DNA of 7,980 nt, taken from positions 1 through 7,980 of the forward strand of contig JACQHV010000071.1 of the NCBI GenBank assembly GCA_016198885.1. Direction: 5' to 3'. This DNA is from Gammaproteobacteria bacterium (GTDB taxonomy: Bacteria; Pseudomonadota; Gammaproteobacteria; Eutrophobiales; Eutrophobiaceae). Under the pieces are notes generated by a model. The model was given only the letters and a program-made list of their open reading frames with translations. It was not told the DNA's origin and made no database searches. The number at the start of each line of letters is the position of its first letter. Position 1 is the first letter of the stretch. This document shows positions 1 to 7,097 of this stretch, piece after piece. The position numbers and the translations under genes are program-made.

Positions 1-1140
1 GATTCATCATGGTACTACTTACGCTATGCCTGTCCGGATAATGATCGGGCGATGGTGGACAAACGCGTGCAGTACTGGATGCCGGTGGATCAATACATCG
101 GCGGCATCGAGCATGCTATACTGCATCTGTTATATTCGCGTTTCTGGACGCGCGTCATGCGTGATCTCAATCTTGTCAATTTTGACGAACCCTTCACCAA
201 TTTGCTCACGCAAGGCATGGTGCTGAACGAAATCTTTTTCCGCAAATTGGCTGGTGGACGTATTGCCTATTTCAATCCTGTGGATGTAAAAATAAAAACC
301 GATGAACGCGGTAAACCACTCGGCGCTTTTTTGATCAGTGACGACCAGCCGGTGGATTCTGGCGGCATCGGCACCATGTCCAAATCCAAGAACAACGGTG
401 TTGATCCGCAAATGCTGATCGAGAAGTACGGCGCTGATACCGCGCGTCTTTTTATAATTTTCGCCTCACCGCCGGAACAGACGCTGGAATGGTCGGATGC
501 CGGTATTGAAGGAGCCAATCGTTTCCTGAAAAAACTATGGCATTACTTCGGTGATGAACAGAACTACAATATTATCAGAGCAAATAATGAAACCTACCCG
601 GACAATCCCTGGCCCGGTTACAATCCTGAAGAGATCCCGGCCAACCTGAAATGTATACGGAGGGAAGTGCACCAGATTCTCGAACAAATCAACTTTGATT
701 ATCACCGGCTACAATTCAACACGGTTGTATCCGGTTGCATGAAAATATTTAACACGCTTTCCATGATTCGTGGCGAACCAAACGTACGGCATAAGATTGA
801 TACTGAGCGTGAAGGTTTCAGTATACTTCTCCGTGTCCTTTACCCCATCACACCACATATCTGTGACGTCCTCTGGTGTGAACTGGGTTATGGTAAAGAT
901 ATTCTCAAAGTACTCTGGCCGGAACCTGACCCTGAAGCCTTGAAACAGGACGAGATTGATCTGGTAATCCAGGTCAACGGCAAGCTGCGCGCCAGTATCA
1001 AAGTCCCGGTTACTGCAAAACAGGTCCATATCGAGAAGGCCGCTTTGGCTGATGAAAACGTAAAACGCTTTACTGCAGGCAAGGATATAAAGAAAATAAT
1101 TGTGGTGCCGGGTCGACTGGTTAATATTGTCGTTGCATAA
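1..1140 (+). CDS. leuS: Leucyl-tRNA synthetase, 3' part (5' end outside the window)
   Basis: Class Ia leucyl-tRNA synthetase, which charges tRNA-Leu in the cytoplasm. The frame is open from base 1, so this is the last 379 residues of a protein normally about 820-870 long; the ATG at 52 is internal. Visible in order: the end of the catalytic fold (DSSWYYLRYACP, residues 1-12, then PVDQYIGGIEHAILHLLY, about 27-44); the KMSKS loop as TMSKSKNNG (125-133), followed by a YGADTARLF block and a TLEWSDAGIEGANRFLK block; an alpha-helical anticodon-binding domain (about 195-330); and the small C-terminal tRNA-binding domain beginning near DEIDLVIQVNGKLRA. The CP1 editing domain and HIGH motif lie upstream and cannot be checked. 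The first Lys of KMSKS is Thr, while the second Lys, which matters more in class I enzymes, is kept. The gene ends with tandem stops TAA TAA. A 57-bp gap precedes lptE. Identification is secure. Confidence 0.98.
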   Translation, partial: DSSWYYLRYACPDNDRAMVDKRVQYWMPVDQYIGGIEHAILHLLYSRFWTRVMRDLNLVNFDEPFTNLLTQGMVLNEIFFRKLAGGRIAYFNPVDVKIKTDERGKPLGAFLISDDQPVDSGGIGTMSKSKNNGVDPQMLIEKYGADTARLFIIFASPPEQTLEWSDAGIEGANRFLKKLWHYFGDEQNYNIIRANNETYPDNPWPGYNPEEIPANLKCIRREVHQILEQINFDYHRLQFNTVVSGCMKIFNTLSMIRGEPNVRHKIDTEREGFSILLRVLYPITPHICDVLWCELGYGKDILKVLWPEPDPEALKQDEIDLVIQVNGKLRASIKVPVTAKQVHIEKAALADENVKRFTAGKDIKKIIVVPGRLVNIVVA

Positions 1141-1197
1141 TAAGCTACAACTTTATTTAGAATACAATTACTACACAATCTTGTTCAGGATGGGTAA

Positions 1198-1689
1198 ATG
1201 ACATTTCGCCTTGCGGTGTTTTTATCACTTATATGCGGTCTTGGTGCCTGCGGTTTTCAGCTGCGTGGTTCCAACCTCCAGGCGTTGCAACATTCTCAGG
1301 TCTATGTGCAATCAAATGGGGCGAATGCCCTGGCAAAAGAAGTTAAAATACAATTGCAAAACGCCGATGTGACCCCGGTTAAATCTGTTTCTGATGCGAA
1401 ATATATTATCAATCTCAGCAATGAATCTTTCGATCGCCGTGTCCTGTCTGTGTCACCACAGACAGGCAAGGTTGAGGAATATGAAATTACCTATCGTGCC
1501 AGTCTTTCCATTACCGGATCGGATGGCGATACTATATTAAAATCAGAACCGGTAACTGCAGTCACTGACTATACCTTTGATGAAGACGCCGTGCTTGGCA
1601 AATTTGAAGAAGAACGTGTGCTCCGTGACGACATCGTCAGACATGCCGCGTCAAACGTGTTGAGACGTCTGCAAGCGGTAACCGAATAA
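1198..1689 (+). CDS. lptE: LPS-assembly lipoprotein LptE
   Basis: Outer-membrane lipoprotein that plugs the LptD barrel and helps place lipopolysaccharide in the outer leaflet (formerly RlpB). The 163-residue product starts with a short signal peptide: MTFR, a hydrophobic stretch (residues 5-15), then lipobox L15-G16-A17-C18. Cys18 is therefore the expected lipidated residue after signal peptidase II cleavage. The CGFQLRG sequence right after the cut site is typical of LptE. The rest is a weakly conserved alpha/beta domain, and the length fits the family (about 165-195). The start is supported by an AGGATGG stretch about 8 bases upstream. The place between leuS and holA is the classic one and supports the call more than the sequence does. 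TAGAAT at 1158-1163 resembles a -10 box but has only a poor -35 (TTGCAT, 19-bp spacing), so a separate promoter is only possible. The stop is 6 bp before holA. Confidence 0.95.
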   Translation: MTFRLAVFLSLICGLGACGFQLRGSNLQALQHSQVYVQSNGANALAKEVKIQLQNADVTPVKSVSDAKYIINLSNESFDRRVLSVSPQTGKVEEYEITYRASLSITGSDGDTILKSEPVTAVTDYTFDEDAVLGKFEEERVLRDDIVRHAASNVLRRLQAVTE

Positions 1690-1695
1690 ACCGGA

Positions 1696-2736
1696 ATGCG
1701 CCTTAGGGCCGATCAACTTTTCTCAAACCTCAATCGTTCAGGTCTCGCCCCGATTTATCTCATCAGCGGTGATGAACCCTTACAGGTAATGGAATGCGCA
1801 GATGAAGTACGCCGATTCGCGCGTGAACGAAATTTCGAAGAACGCCTGGTACTGGATGTAGGCAACGGTTTTGACTGGAATTCATTAATAGAAGCAAGCG
1901 CCAATCTTTCGCTTTTCTCTTCCAGACGGTTGCTCGAATTACGCCTTGGCGATAAAAAACCAGGCAGGGATGGCGGCGACGTGCTGGTTCGATATGCTGA
2001 ACAACCACCCCCGGATAACGTACTGATCATTACGGCAAATAAACTCGATAAAAAAACTCAGGAAACCAAATGGTACAGGATATTGGATGATGCAGGGATC
2101 ACGATAGAAATCTGGCCGATTGATGCAAGGCGTTTACCGGACTGGATCCAGCAACGTACACAAAAACATGGTAAACAAATAAACGGACTTGCCGCCCGCC
2201 TCATCGCCGAACGAGTGGAAGGCAATCTACTGGCAGCCAGTCAGGAAATTGAAAAATTGTGCCTGCTGGCCAAAAAAAATGAAATTGACGTTGATGAGAT
2301 ATTATCCTCCGTCACAGACAGTACACGTTTTGATGTATTTCAATTAATTGGTTCTGCGCTTGCTGGTGATGCCAGGCAGACCGTGCGTATGTTAAGCGGG
2401 TTGAAGAGCGAAGGTGTAGATCCCATGGCTATCTACGGCGCCCTTATGTGGGAATTCCGGCGCCTCTGTTCCCTTAGTTACTCTGCTAAATCCGGTGTCT
2501 CGCTTGATGAACTGTTCAAAAAAGAAAATATTAAAGGTGCTGAACGCCAACATGCAGTTAAAACCACGTTACACCAACACACATCTGATGATCTGCATGC
2601 ATTACTCAGGACCGCTGTATATATCGACAGAAAAATAAAAAGTTCAGACAGGGCCATTGTCTGGGATTTATTCCAGATATTTTTATTGTCGCTCGCCGGT
2701 AATTCCCTGATAAAACCTGAATTTATTTATACTTGA
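1696..2736 (+). CDS. holA: DNA polymerase III subunit delta
   Basis: Delta subunit of the replicative clamp loader. It opens the beta sliding clamp within the delta/delta-prime/gamma-tau complex. The 346 residues match the usual length (E. coli 343). Seen: PIYLISGDEPL (19-29), the family's N-terminal signature at the position of a degenerate Walker A, with no functional P-loop, as expected for delta; LSLFSSRRLLELRL (71-84), the region that contacts the beta clamp in E. coli delta; EGNLLAASQEIEKL (175-188), the strongest family motif; DSTRFDVFQLIGSALAGD (208-225) and DPMAIYGALMWEFRRL (242-257) in the C-terminal collar domain. The ATG at 1696 follows the lptE stop by 6 bases with only a weak GG-containing ribosome site, which suggests translational coupling. 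Codon use and GC match the neighbours. Confident call. Confidence 0.97.
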   Translation: MRLRADQLFSNLNRSGLAPIYLISGDEPLQVMECADEVRRFARERNFEERLVLDVGNGFDWNSLIEASANLSLFSSRRLLELRLGDKKPGRDGGDVLVRYAEQPPPDNVLIITANKLDKKTQETKWYRILDDAGITIEIWPIDARRLPDWIQQRTQKHGKQINGLAARLIAERVEGNLLAASQEIEKLCLLAKKNEIDVDEILSSVTDSTRFDVFQLIGSALAGDARQTVRMLSGLKSEGVDPMAIYGALMWEFRRLCSLSYSAKSGVSLDELFKKENIKGAERQHAVKTTLHQHTSDDLHALLRTAVYIDRKIKSSDRAIVWDLFQIFLLSLAGNSLIKPEFIYT

Positions 2737-2742
2737 TTGAAT

Positions 2743-3999
2743 ATGGATATCAAAAATTATATGCAAGAAATCGGCAAACGCGCGCGCAGGGCCGCACGGC
2801 TCATGGCGCGCGCAGAAACCAAAGCAAAAAATGATGCACTCCTGAAGATTGCCGATATTATCCTTGCACAACAGGATACGTTGCTGCAGGCGAACCAGAA
2901 CGATATACATGCTGCAAGTGAAAATGGTCTTGATGCGGCCATGCTGGATCGCCTGGAACTTACAAGAAAGCGGATAGAGGAAATGGCAGATGGGCTGAGG
3001 CAGGTGGCGGAACTGGATGATCCCATTGGCAAGATTACTGAGTTGAAACAACGCCCGACCGGCATCAAGGTGGGGCAGATGCGTGTTCCTCTTGGTGTCA
3101 TTGGCATTATTTATGAAGCAAGGCCGAACGTCACTGCTGATGCAGCAGGTCTCTGTCTTAAATCAGGCAATGCCACCATCCTGCGTGGCGGCTCAGAGGC
3201 CATGCAATCCAACCTCGCGATAGCATCATGTTTGCGGCAAGGACTAAATGCCGCAGGGTTACCCGTCGATGCGGTACAAGTAATCGAGACTGTAGACAGG
3301 GATGCTGTTGGTGAATTATTGCGCATGTCTGAATATGTTGATGTCATCGTTCCGCGCGGGGGCAAAGGTTTGATCGAAAGGGTCAGCGCCGAGGCGCGTA
3401 TGCCAGTCATCAAACATCTTGATGGGATCTGTCATGTCTATATTGATGACCGCGCTGACCTGGACAAGGCCGTCAAAATTGCCTATAACGCCAAGACACA
3501 GCGTTATGGCACCTGCAATACCATGGAATGTTTGCTTGTCGCGGAAGGAATTGCAAAACAGGCGCTGGAAAAACTCGGGCCGATGTTCAAGAAAGCCAAT
3601 GTTGAGATCCGCGGCTGTGACAGGTCGCGCAAATTGCTCCCTTATATAAAATCTGCAACTGAAGATGACTACAGGACTGAATATCTTGGGCCGATTATGT
3701 CTCTGCGCATTGTTGATGGACTCGATCAAGCCATCGATCATATTGAAAAATACGGGTCACATCATACCGACTGCATTGTGACCGAAGATAAAGATCGGGC
3801 CAATCGTTTTCTGAGGGAGGTTGATTCCAGCTCGGTCATGGTCAATGCCTCAACCCGCTTTGCCGATGGCTATGAGTATGGCCTGGGAGCGGAGATCGGT
3901 ATCAGTACTGACAAGTTTCATGCACGTGGCCCGGTAGGGCTTGAAGGACTGACATCGCAAAAATATGTCGTTATTGGTGATGGCCATATTCGGACTTAG
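2743..3999 (+). CDS. proA: Gamma-glutamyl phosphate reductase
   Basis: Second enzyme of proline synthesis: NADPH-dependent reduction of gamma-glutamyl phosphate to glutamate 5-semialdehyde, in the cytoplasm, acting after ProB. The product is 418 residues (E. coli 417). A TTG two codons upstream at 2737 is also in frame, but ATG 2743 gives MDIKNYMQEIG, the usual ProA N-terminus, so it is preferred. It belongs to the aldehyde dehydrogenase fold: YEARPNVTADAAGLCLKSGN and ILRGGSEA form the cofactor-binding region, TQRYGTCNTME carries the catalytic Cys (Cys258, codon 3514-3516), and the C-terminal ProA signature includes NASTRFADGYEYGLGAEIG and HARGPVGLEGLTS. It begins 6 bp after the holA stop with no clear Shine-Dalgarno sequence. 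The proB gene is not in the window; I recall proA beside nadD in several beta- and gammaproteobacteria. The TAG stop overlaps the first two bases of the heptad-repeat hairpin downstream. Confidence 0.98.
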   Translation: MDIKNYMQEIGKRARRAARLMARAETKAKNDALLKIADIILAQQDTLLQANQNDIHAASENGLDAAMLDRLELTRKRIEEMADGLRQVAELDDPIGKITELKQRPTGIKVGQMRVPLGVIGIIYEARPNVTADAAGLCLKSGNATILRGGSEAMQSNLAIASCLRQGLNAAGLPVDAVQVIETVDRDAVGELLRMSEYVDVIVPRGGKGLIERVSAEARMPVIKHLDGICHVYIDDRADLDKAVKIAYNAKTQRYGTCNTMECLLVAEGIAKQALEKLGPMFKKANVEIRGCDRSRKLLPYIKSATEDDYRTEYLGPIMSLRIVDGLDQAIDHIEKYGSHHTDCIVTEDKDRANRFLREVDSSSVMVNASTRFADGYEYGLGAEIGISTDKFHARGPVGLEGLTSQKYVVIGDGHIRT

Positions 4000-4085
4000 C
4001 CACAAGCAATTAGCTACTAGTTATAAGTGAAAGAATACAATTTACAAACTTCACTCTTGTGGCTTGTAGCTTGTAGCTTATAGCT
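3998..4085. repeat. Facing arrays of a 7-bp repeat forming a long imperfect hairpin
   Basis: The proA-nadD gap is almost entirely two 30-base arms made of 7-bp units. On the + strand the right arm (4056-4085) reads CTTGTGG CTTGTAG, then CTTGTAG CTTATAG, then CT. The left arm (3998-4027), read on the - strand, is CTTATAA CTAGTAG, then CTAATTG CTTGTGG, then CT. All eight units begin with CT and both arms end in the same register. The arms face each other over a 28-base spacer whose edges add AGTGAA (4026-4031) and TTCACT (4050-4055), a perfect 6-bp stem. In RNA the innermost heptads (TTATAAG with CTTGTGG) pair fully if G-U wobbles are allowed, while the outer pairs have mismatches. There is no T-tract, so it is not an ordinary terminator. 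It resembles in kind the heptamer short tandem repeats of cyanobacteria, though not in sequence. Function unknown. Confidence 0.85.
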
Positions 4086-4087
4086 CT

Positions 4088-4735
4088 ATGTTGAAGCTGA
4101 TCGGAATTTTGGGAGGCACATTCGATCCAGTACATTACGGTCATCTGCGTCTGGCAGTGGAATGCTATGAACGGCTTGATCTGGCAGAAGTCCGTTTGAT
4201 ACCGCTTTATACACCACCGCATCGTCATTCTCCGCATGCAAGCCCCGGGCAACGGTTGGCCATGCTCAAAATGGCAATAAAGGATATACAAGGTTTAACT
4301 ATCGATGACTGCGAGCTGCACAGAAAAGATGTGTCTTATACTATTGATACAGTCAGTGCCATCCGGGGCAGGGTAGGGGAAAGACCAGTCTGCCTGCTGA
4401 TGGGAATGGATGCCTTTAATACATTGCATACCTGGCATCAATGGCAATCAATTCTGGATTACACACACATCGTTATTGCTGATCGACCCAACAATACAGC
4501 TGAACAAAACACCCCTGATCTGAATACATTATTGAACACCCGCTCTGTCAGTGACGTTCAACTCCTGCACAAGACTCCGGCGGGGAAAATACACAAAATG
4601 ATCATGCCGATACTGGACATATCAGCAACACAGATCCGGAATATTATTTCAGGGGGAATGAATGCGAAGTTTTTATTACCGGATGAGATTATCGAATTCA
4701 TACATAACAATAACCTGTATAAATCCAAAACATGA
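4088..4735 (+). CDS. nadD: Nicotinate-nucleotide adenylyltransferase
   Basis: Transfers AMP from ATP to nicotinic acid mononucleotide to give deamido-NAD, an essential cytoplasmic step of NAD synthesis. The 215 residues match the family (E. coli 213). Nucleotidylyltransferase motifs: GGTFDPVHYGHLR (9-21) with the HxGH pair (His16, Gly18-His19); PPHR (43-46) where many members have PPHK; GMDAF (106-110) followed by the conserved Trp117; and ISATQIR (178-184), the ISxTxxR phosphate-binding motif. The ATG at 4088 is the only start that leaves a normal N-terminus. It has no Shine-Dalgarno sequence: the bases before it are the end of the CTTGTAG-type repeat hairpin, so initiation may be weak, coupled to proA, or affected by that hairpin. 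The 3' end overlaps rsfS by ATGA (4732-4735), pointing to coupled translation. Confidence 0.97.
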   Translation: MLKLIGILGGTFDPVHYGHLRLAVECYERLDLAEVRLIPLYTPPHRHSPHASPGQRLAMLKMAIKDIQGLTIDDCELHRKDVSYTIDTVSAIRGRVGERPVCLLMGMDAFNTLHTWHQWQSILDYTHIVIADRPNNTAEQNTPDLNTLLNTRSVSDVQLLHKTPAGKIHKMIMPILDISATQIRNIISGGMNAKFLLPDEIIEFIHNNNLYKSKT

Positions 4736-5079
4736 CGACAAAAGAACTGGCCAGAATCGTAATTAATGCGCTTGAAGACCTGAAGGCAGTGGATATCAAA
4801 ACCCTGGATGTCAAACGGCTGACCTCCATCACCGATATGATGATCATCGCCAGTGGAAAATCTGATCGCCAGGTAAAGGCGCTTGCTGATAAAACCATCG
4901 AGGCGGTAAATGCAAAACATATCAAACCTCTGGGTATAGAAGGCCATTTACAGGGAGACTGGGTATTGATAGATCTTGGAGATATTATTATTCACATCAT
5001 GCGCCCTCCCATCAGAGAATATTATCAACTTGAGAAGCTCTGGTCTGTATCATCCAGGCAGTTCTCTTCATCGTTATAG
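4732..5079 (+). CDS. rsfS: Ribosome silencing factor RsfS (RsfA/YbeB/Iojap family)
   Basis: Binds ribosomal protein uL14 on the 50S subunit and blocks subunit joining, lowering translation when nutrients are short. The 115-residue length is usual (E. coli 105). The family core is visible: DIKTLDVKRLTSITDMMIIA (about 21-40), GKSDRQVKALAD (42-53), the GIEGHLQGDWVLIDLGD block (about 68-84), and the C-terminal VHV-type motif as IIIHIMRPPIREYYQLEKLW. The ATG overlaps the nadD stop codon (ATGA), so reinitiation by ribosomes finishing nadD is likely, and no separate ribosome site is evident. It is followed after 2 bp by rlmH, which also acts on the large ribosomal subunit; the pair rsfS-rlmH is very widely conserved in bacteria. 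Confidence 0.97.
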   Translation: MTTKELARIVINALEDLKAVDIKTLDVKRLTSITDMMIIASGKSDRQVKALADKTIEAVNAKHIKPLGIEGHLQGDWVLIDLGDIIIHIMRPPIREYYQLEKLWSVSSRQFSSSL

Positions 5080-5081
5080 CC

Positions 5082-5552
5082 GTGCGACTGCATCTGATTG
5101 TGGTAGGCAAACGCATGCCTGCCTGGATCAGGGAAGGTTTTAATGAATACAACAAACGCTTGCCGGCAGAATTACGTCTGGACTTAATTGAAATTTCACC
5201 CGCGGTTCGCGGCAAATCAATTCCTGTTAAAAAAGCAGTAAAGGAAGAAGAGAAACGCATACGTGCGGCTGTTCCCAATAATTCCCTGATGATTGCTTTT
5301 GATGAAAAAGGCAAGCAAATGAATAGCATACAATTATCAAAAAAGATTGAATCCTGGTTTCTGCAAGGACGGGATGTATCACTTATTATCGGCGGCGCAG
5401 ATGGACTGAATGATGATTTTAAAAAAAGTGCTGATGAAATATGGTCTCTGTCTGCCATGACATTACCACATTCATTGGTCAGGGTTATCATTGCAGAGCA
5501 AATTTATCGTGCATGGACAATCTTAAAAAATCATCCGTATCATCGAGAATGA
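5082..5552 (+). CDS. rlmH: 23S rRNA (pseudouridine-1915-N3) methyltransferase
   Basis: SPOUT-class methyltransferase that uses S-adenosylmethionine to methylate N3 of pseudouridine 1915 in helix 69 of 23S rRNA, working on assembled 70S ribosomes as a homodimer. It has 156 residues (E. coli 155). Seen: MRLHLIVVGKRMPAW at the N-terminus, LIIGGADGL (101-109) and LSAMTLPHSLVRV (123-135) forming the trefoil-knot cofactor site, and the invariant C-terminal HPYHRE (151-156). The start is GTG at 5082, the only start giving the family N-terminus. It lies 2 bp after the rsfS TAG stop without a clear ribosome site, so coupled translation is probable. It is the last gene of the + strand cluster. No T-tract terminator follows; instead there is a chain of palindromes beginning 39 bp downstream. 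Confidence 0.97.
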   Translation: MRLHLIVVGKRMPAWIREGFNEYNKRLPAELRLDLIEISPAVRGKSIPVKKAVKEEEKRIRAAVPNNSLMIAFDEKGKQMNSIQLSKKIESWFLQGRDVSLIIGGADGLNDDFKKSADEIWSLSAMTLPHSLVRVIIAEQIYRAWTILKNHPYHRE

Positions 5553-5591
5553 TAGACCTTAGCACGACTACTGCGCTCGACTACTCTTCGT

Positions 5592-5652
5592 TAAAGATGC
5601 CCTCAAAATACTCATGTATTATCTATACACTCCGCTTTTTCGAACATCTTTA
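5592..5652. repeat. 61-bp palindromic element downstream of rlmH
   Basis: The ends are a perfect 8-bp inverted repeat, TAAAGATG (5592-5599) and CATCTTTA (5645-5652). Inside, AAAA (5605-5608) can pair with TTTT (5636-5640), and TGTAT (5615-5619) pairs with ATACA (5625-5629) around a 5-base loop TATCT. The whole is a long interrupted hairpin. No T-tract follows, so it is not a textbook terminator, although it sits where transcription of the cluster should end. From memory, intergenic palindromes with a similar layout (TTAAARATG, CCTCAAAATRCTCATGTA, CTCCGCTTTTTCG) recur in proteobacterial genomes. I cannot verify that here. Confidence 0.6.
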
Positions 5653-5735
5653 CCTACAGGACGTAGGCAAGGGGCGTGAGCAGGAGCGGAAGCTTTGCCT
5701 CGATTAGCCTTCGCTCGCTACATCGTGCGGAAGGC
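5653..5735. repeat. Three further hairpins abutting the 61-bp palindrome
   Basis: Directly after the 61-bp element come CCTAC (5653-5657) / GTAGG (5663-5667) with a 5-base loop, AGGCAA (5665-5670) / TTGCCT (5695-5700), and GCCTTC (5707-5712) / GAAGGC (5730-5735). The first two share the bases AGG (5665-5667), so they cannot both form fully at once. Each stem is short. The chain is notable mainly because four palindromes lie end to end in about 145 bases. Function unknown; it could be a REP-like cluster or the remains of a mobile element. Confidence 0.45.
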
Positions 5736-5963
5736 CTATTGGTCAAAATTGATGCACAAGGAAGTGCGAATATAGCGGTGATATGGACGATGTTTATGGA
5801 CGACGTACAGGGAAGTATAAGTGTCGCAATAGGTAGGAAACCGAACGCGACTGAACAAGTGTCGTGAATGCGGGATACATAAGAACGACTATCAAAGAGC
5901 TAAAAATCACTCCTGCTCATTCAATCCCGGCTATCTGCGCCTGAACCTGAAGGACATCCACGT

Positions 5964-7091
5964 TCAGCGCCGTACACGCGCAAGCGCCAGGCCAGAATCA
6001 AGCACCTTCCGTACTGCGTCTGCAGCGCTTTTCAACGTATCATGGCGTTTGAGATGCCAGAGGCATAATGCCGCGGCGCAAACCAAGGCGTCTCGGGTAG
6101 GGCCTGGTGTGCCGGTAAGCGCCTCCAAACCAGCTTCGGCCGCAGCTTTGGCTACCGCAGCCATGTCGAAACCGGCGGTCACATCATCGCCTTCCTCTCC
6201 TTCTTTGACGACAGTGCCGGGAATCTGCGGCGCGCGCACCGGCTGGTCGATGCCCAAATCCGCCGGGCTGAACTCCATGGACTGTTCATCGCCCTTGTCA
6301 TGGTAATAAAACGCCTTGCCGGTCTGGCGCAGCGAGGGCATCACGCCGCCTTCCACGCCGCGCACAATCAGCGCCGAATCAAAACCCGCGTGACGCGCGA
6401 GCAGCGCATAGATACGCGGATAGGGTTTATGCACGTAGCCCGTGACAAGATGCGTTTTCTGGCGTCCGCGAACGGGCCCGGCCAATACTTCCGCCGTGGT
6501 AATGGCGGGGCGCTTGACGATCAGGGTGCGAAGTGATGCGAGATTATAGAGTTTGGGACAGAACGTCTTCTGATCGACATAGGCCCAACCGATGTTGGGA
6601 TCATGGAGTCGTGCAGCAGCCTCTTCAAGCGAAAGGTCCACCGATATGCTGGCCGCGCGCAGCACCTGCCGGTGCGTGACGCCGTACTTGGGGCCCATGT
6701 GCTCAACACCGTGGGAGATCGCCGGCACGCCGCAGGCCGCAAGCACCGCGGGCAAAAATGGCGAGGCCGGCAACGTGCGGGTGAATCCATCGTACGGATC
6801 GGCGATATCGATCACTTCATCCACCGGCGCGATGACGGTGCGGGTCGACTCGCGGATCGCCTCGAGCACGCCGCGGTTTTCATCATCCGTTTCGCGCTTC
6901 ATGCGCAGCGCAATGAGAAATATTCCCGCCTGCACCGGGTCGATTTTTCCGTCGAGGATGAAGCGCATGCCGGAGCACGCTTCTTCGAACGAAATGTCTT
7001 TACTCAATTCCGGGCCGGTGGCGATGCGCTTGATGATGGAACGCATCACGACGGCGGGATCAGTGGGTAAAGCGTAGGCCGGGCTGCTCAT
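5964..7091 (-). CDS. TrpD2/YbiB-type homologue of anthranilate phosphoribosyltransferase
   Basis: The 375-residue protein has the architecture of the nucleoside phosphorylase-like / anthranilate phosphoribosyltransferase fold: a helical N-terminal domain with FEEACSGMRFILDGKIDPVQAGIFLIALRMK-like helices (about 35-65), then the alpha/beta domain with ASPFLPAVLAACGVPAISHG (109-128), FCPKLYNLASLR (177-188), a DSALIVRGVEGG block (238-249), and a C-terminal helix after TGTPGPTRDALVCAAALCLW (326-345). The motifs for phosphoribosyl pyrophosphate in true TrpD are altered: DPYDG (98-102) stands at the GTGGD position, and HGVEHMGPKYG (127-137) replaces KHGNR. Tryptophan synthesis is therefore unlikely. 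E. coli YbiB (TrpD2), of the same family, is reported to bind nucleic acids, and the role here is unknown. The ATG at 7091 has a good GAGGT ribosome site 6 bases upstream. It is the second gene of an operon after a Rieske protein (13-bp gap). GC is clearly higher than in the leuS-rlmH cluster, suggesting separate origin. Confidence 0.85.
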   Translation of the reverse strand: MSSPAYALPTDPAVVMRSIIKRIATGPELSKDISFEEACSGMRFILDGKIDPVQAGIFLIALRMKRETDDENRGVLEAIRESTRTVIAPVDEVIDIADPYDGFTRTLPASPFLPAVLAACGVPAISHGVEHMGPKYGVTHRQVLRAASISVDLSLEEAAARLHDPNIGWAYVDQKTFCPKLYNLASLRTLIVKRPAITTAEVLAGPVRGRQKTHLVTGYVHKPYPRIYALLARHAGFDSALIVRGVEGGVMPSLRQTGKAFYYHDKGDEQSMEFSPADLGIDQPVRAPQIPGTVVKEGEEGDDVTAGFDMAAVAKAAAEAGLEALTGTPGPTRDALVCAAALCLWHLKRHDTLKSAADAVRKVLDSGLALARVRR

Positions 7092-7097
7092 GGATAT

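Larger units (their letters stand above)
5553..5963. other. 411-bp gap between convergent genes, no convincing gene
   Basis: This stretch separates rlmH (+) from the TrpD-like gene (-). The open frames in it (for example 5676-5867, 63 codons) show no recognisable protein. The first part holds consecutive palindromes (separate entries). Further on there is a 9-base direct repeat, TATGGACGA, at 5782-5790 and 5795-5803 (period 13), and the short repeat AAGTGTCG occurs twice (from about 5818 and about 5860). CTGAAC (5941-5946) and GTTCAG (5962-5967) make a hairpin that overlaps the stop codon of the - strand gene, but no T-run follows it on the - strand, so I do not call it a terminator. The region may be decayed mobile or repetitive DNA, but I cannot name a parent element. 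Confidence 0.6.

Noticed and set aside
1190..1201. ATG GGT AAA TGA as a leader peptide before lptE
   Set aside because: Three codons only, overlapping the lptE start; it is better explained as the AGGATGG ribosome site.
2737..2742. TTG at 2737 as the proA start
   Set aside because: ATG at 2743 gives the conserved MDIK N-terminus; the TTG start would add two residues and sit directly on the holA stop.
4000..4087. The heptad region as a small CRISPR array or a tRNA remnant
   Set aside because: Units are 7 bp without spacers and face each other; no cloverleaf or anticodon arm can be drawn.
5832..5963. A + strand frame with KCRECG and a later Cys (C-x2-C...C), resembling a zinc-ribbon remnant of a transposase
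   Set aside because: It is short, has stops just upstream, no start codon with a ribosome site, and simply continues into the antisense of the TrpD-like gene. Chance is the simplest reading.
5937..5971. Hairpin CTGAAC/GTTCAG at the 3' end of the TrpD-like gene as a rho-independent terminator
   Set aside because: Only 6 perfect pairs, GC flanks slip out of register, and no T-run follows on the - strand.
6049..7077. Several long + strand open frames (6049-6306, 6300-6536, 6592-7077, 6603-7070)
   Set aside because: They are antisense shadows of the high-GC TrpD-like gene; their translations are unlike known proteins, while the - strand frame has clear family motifs.
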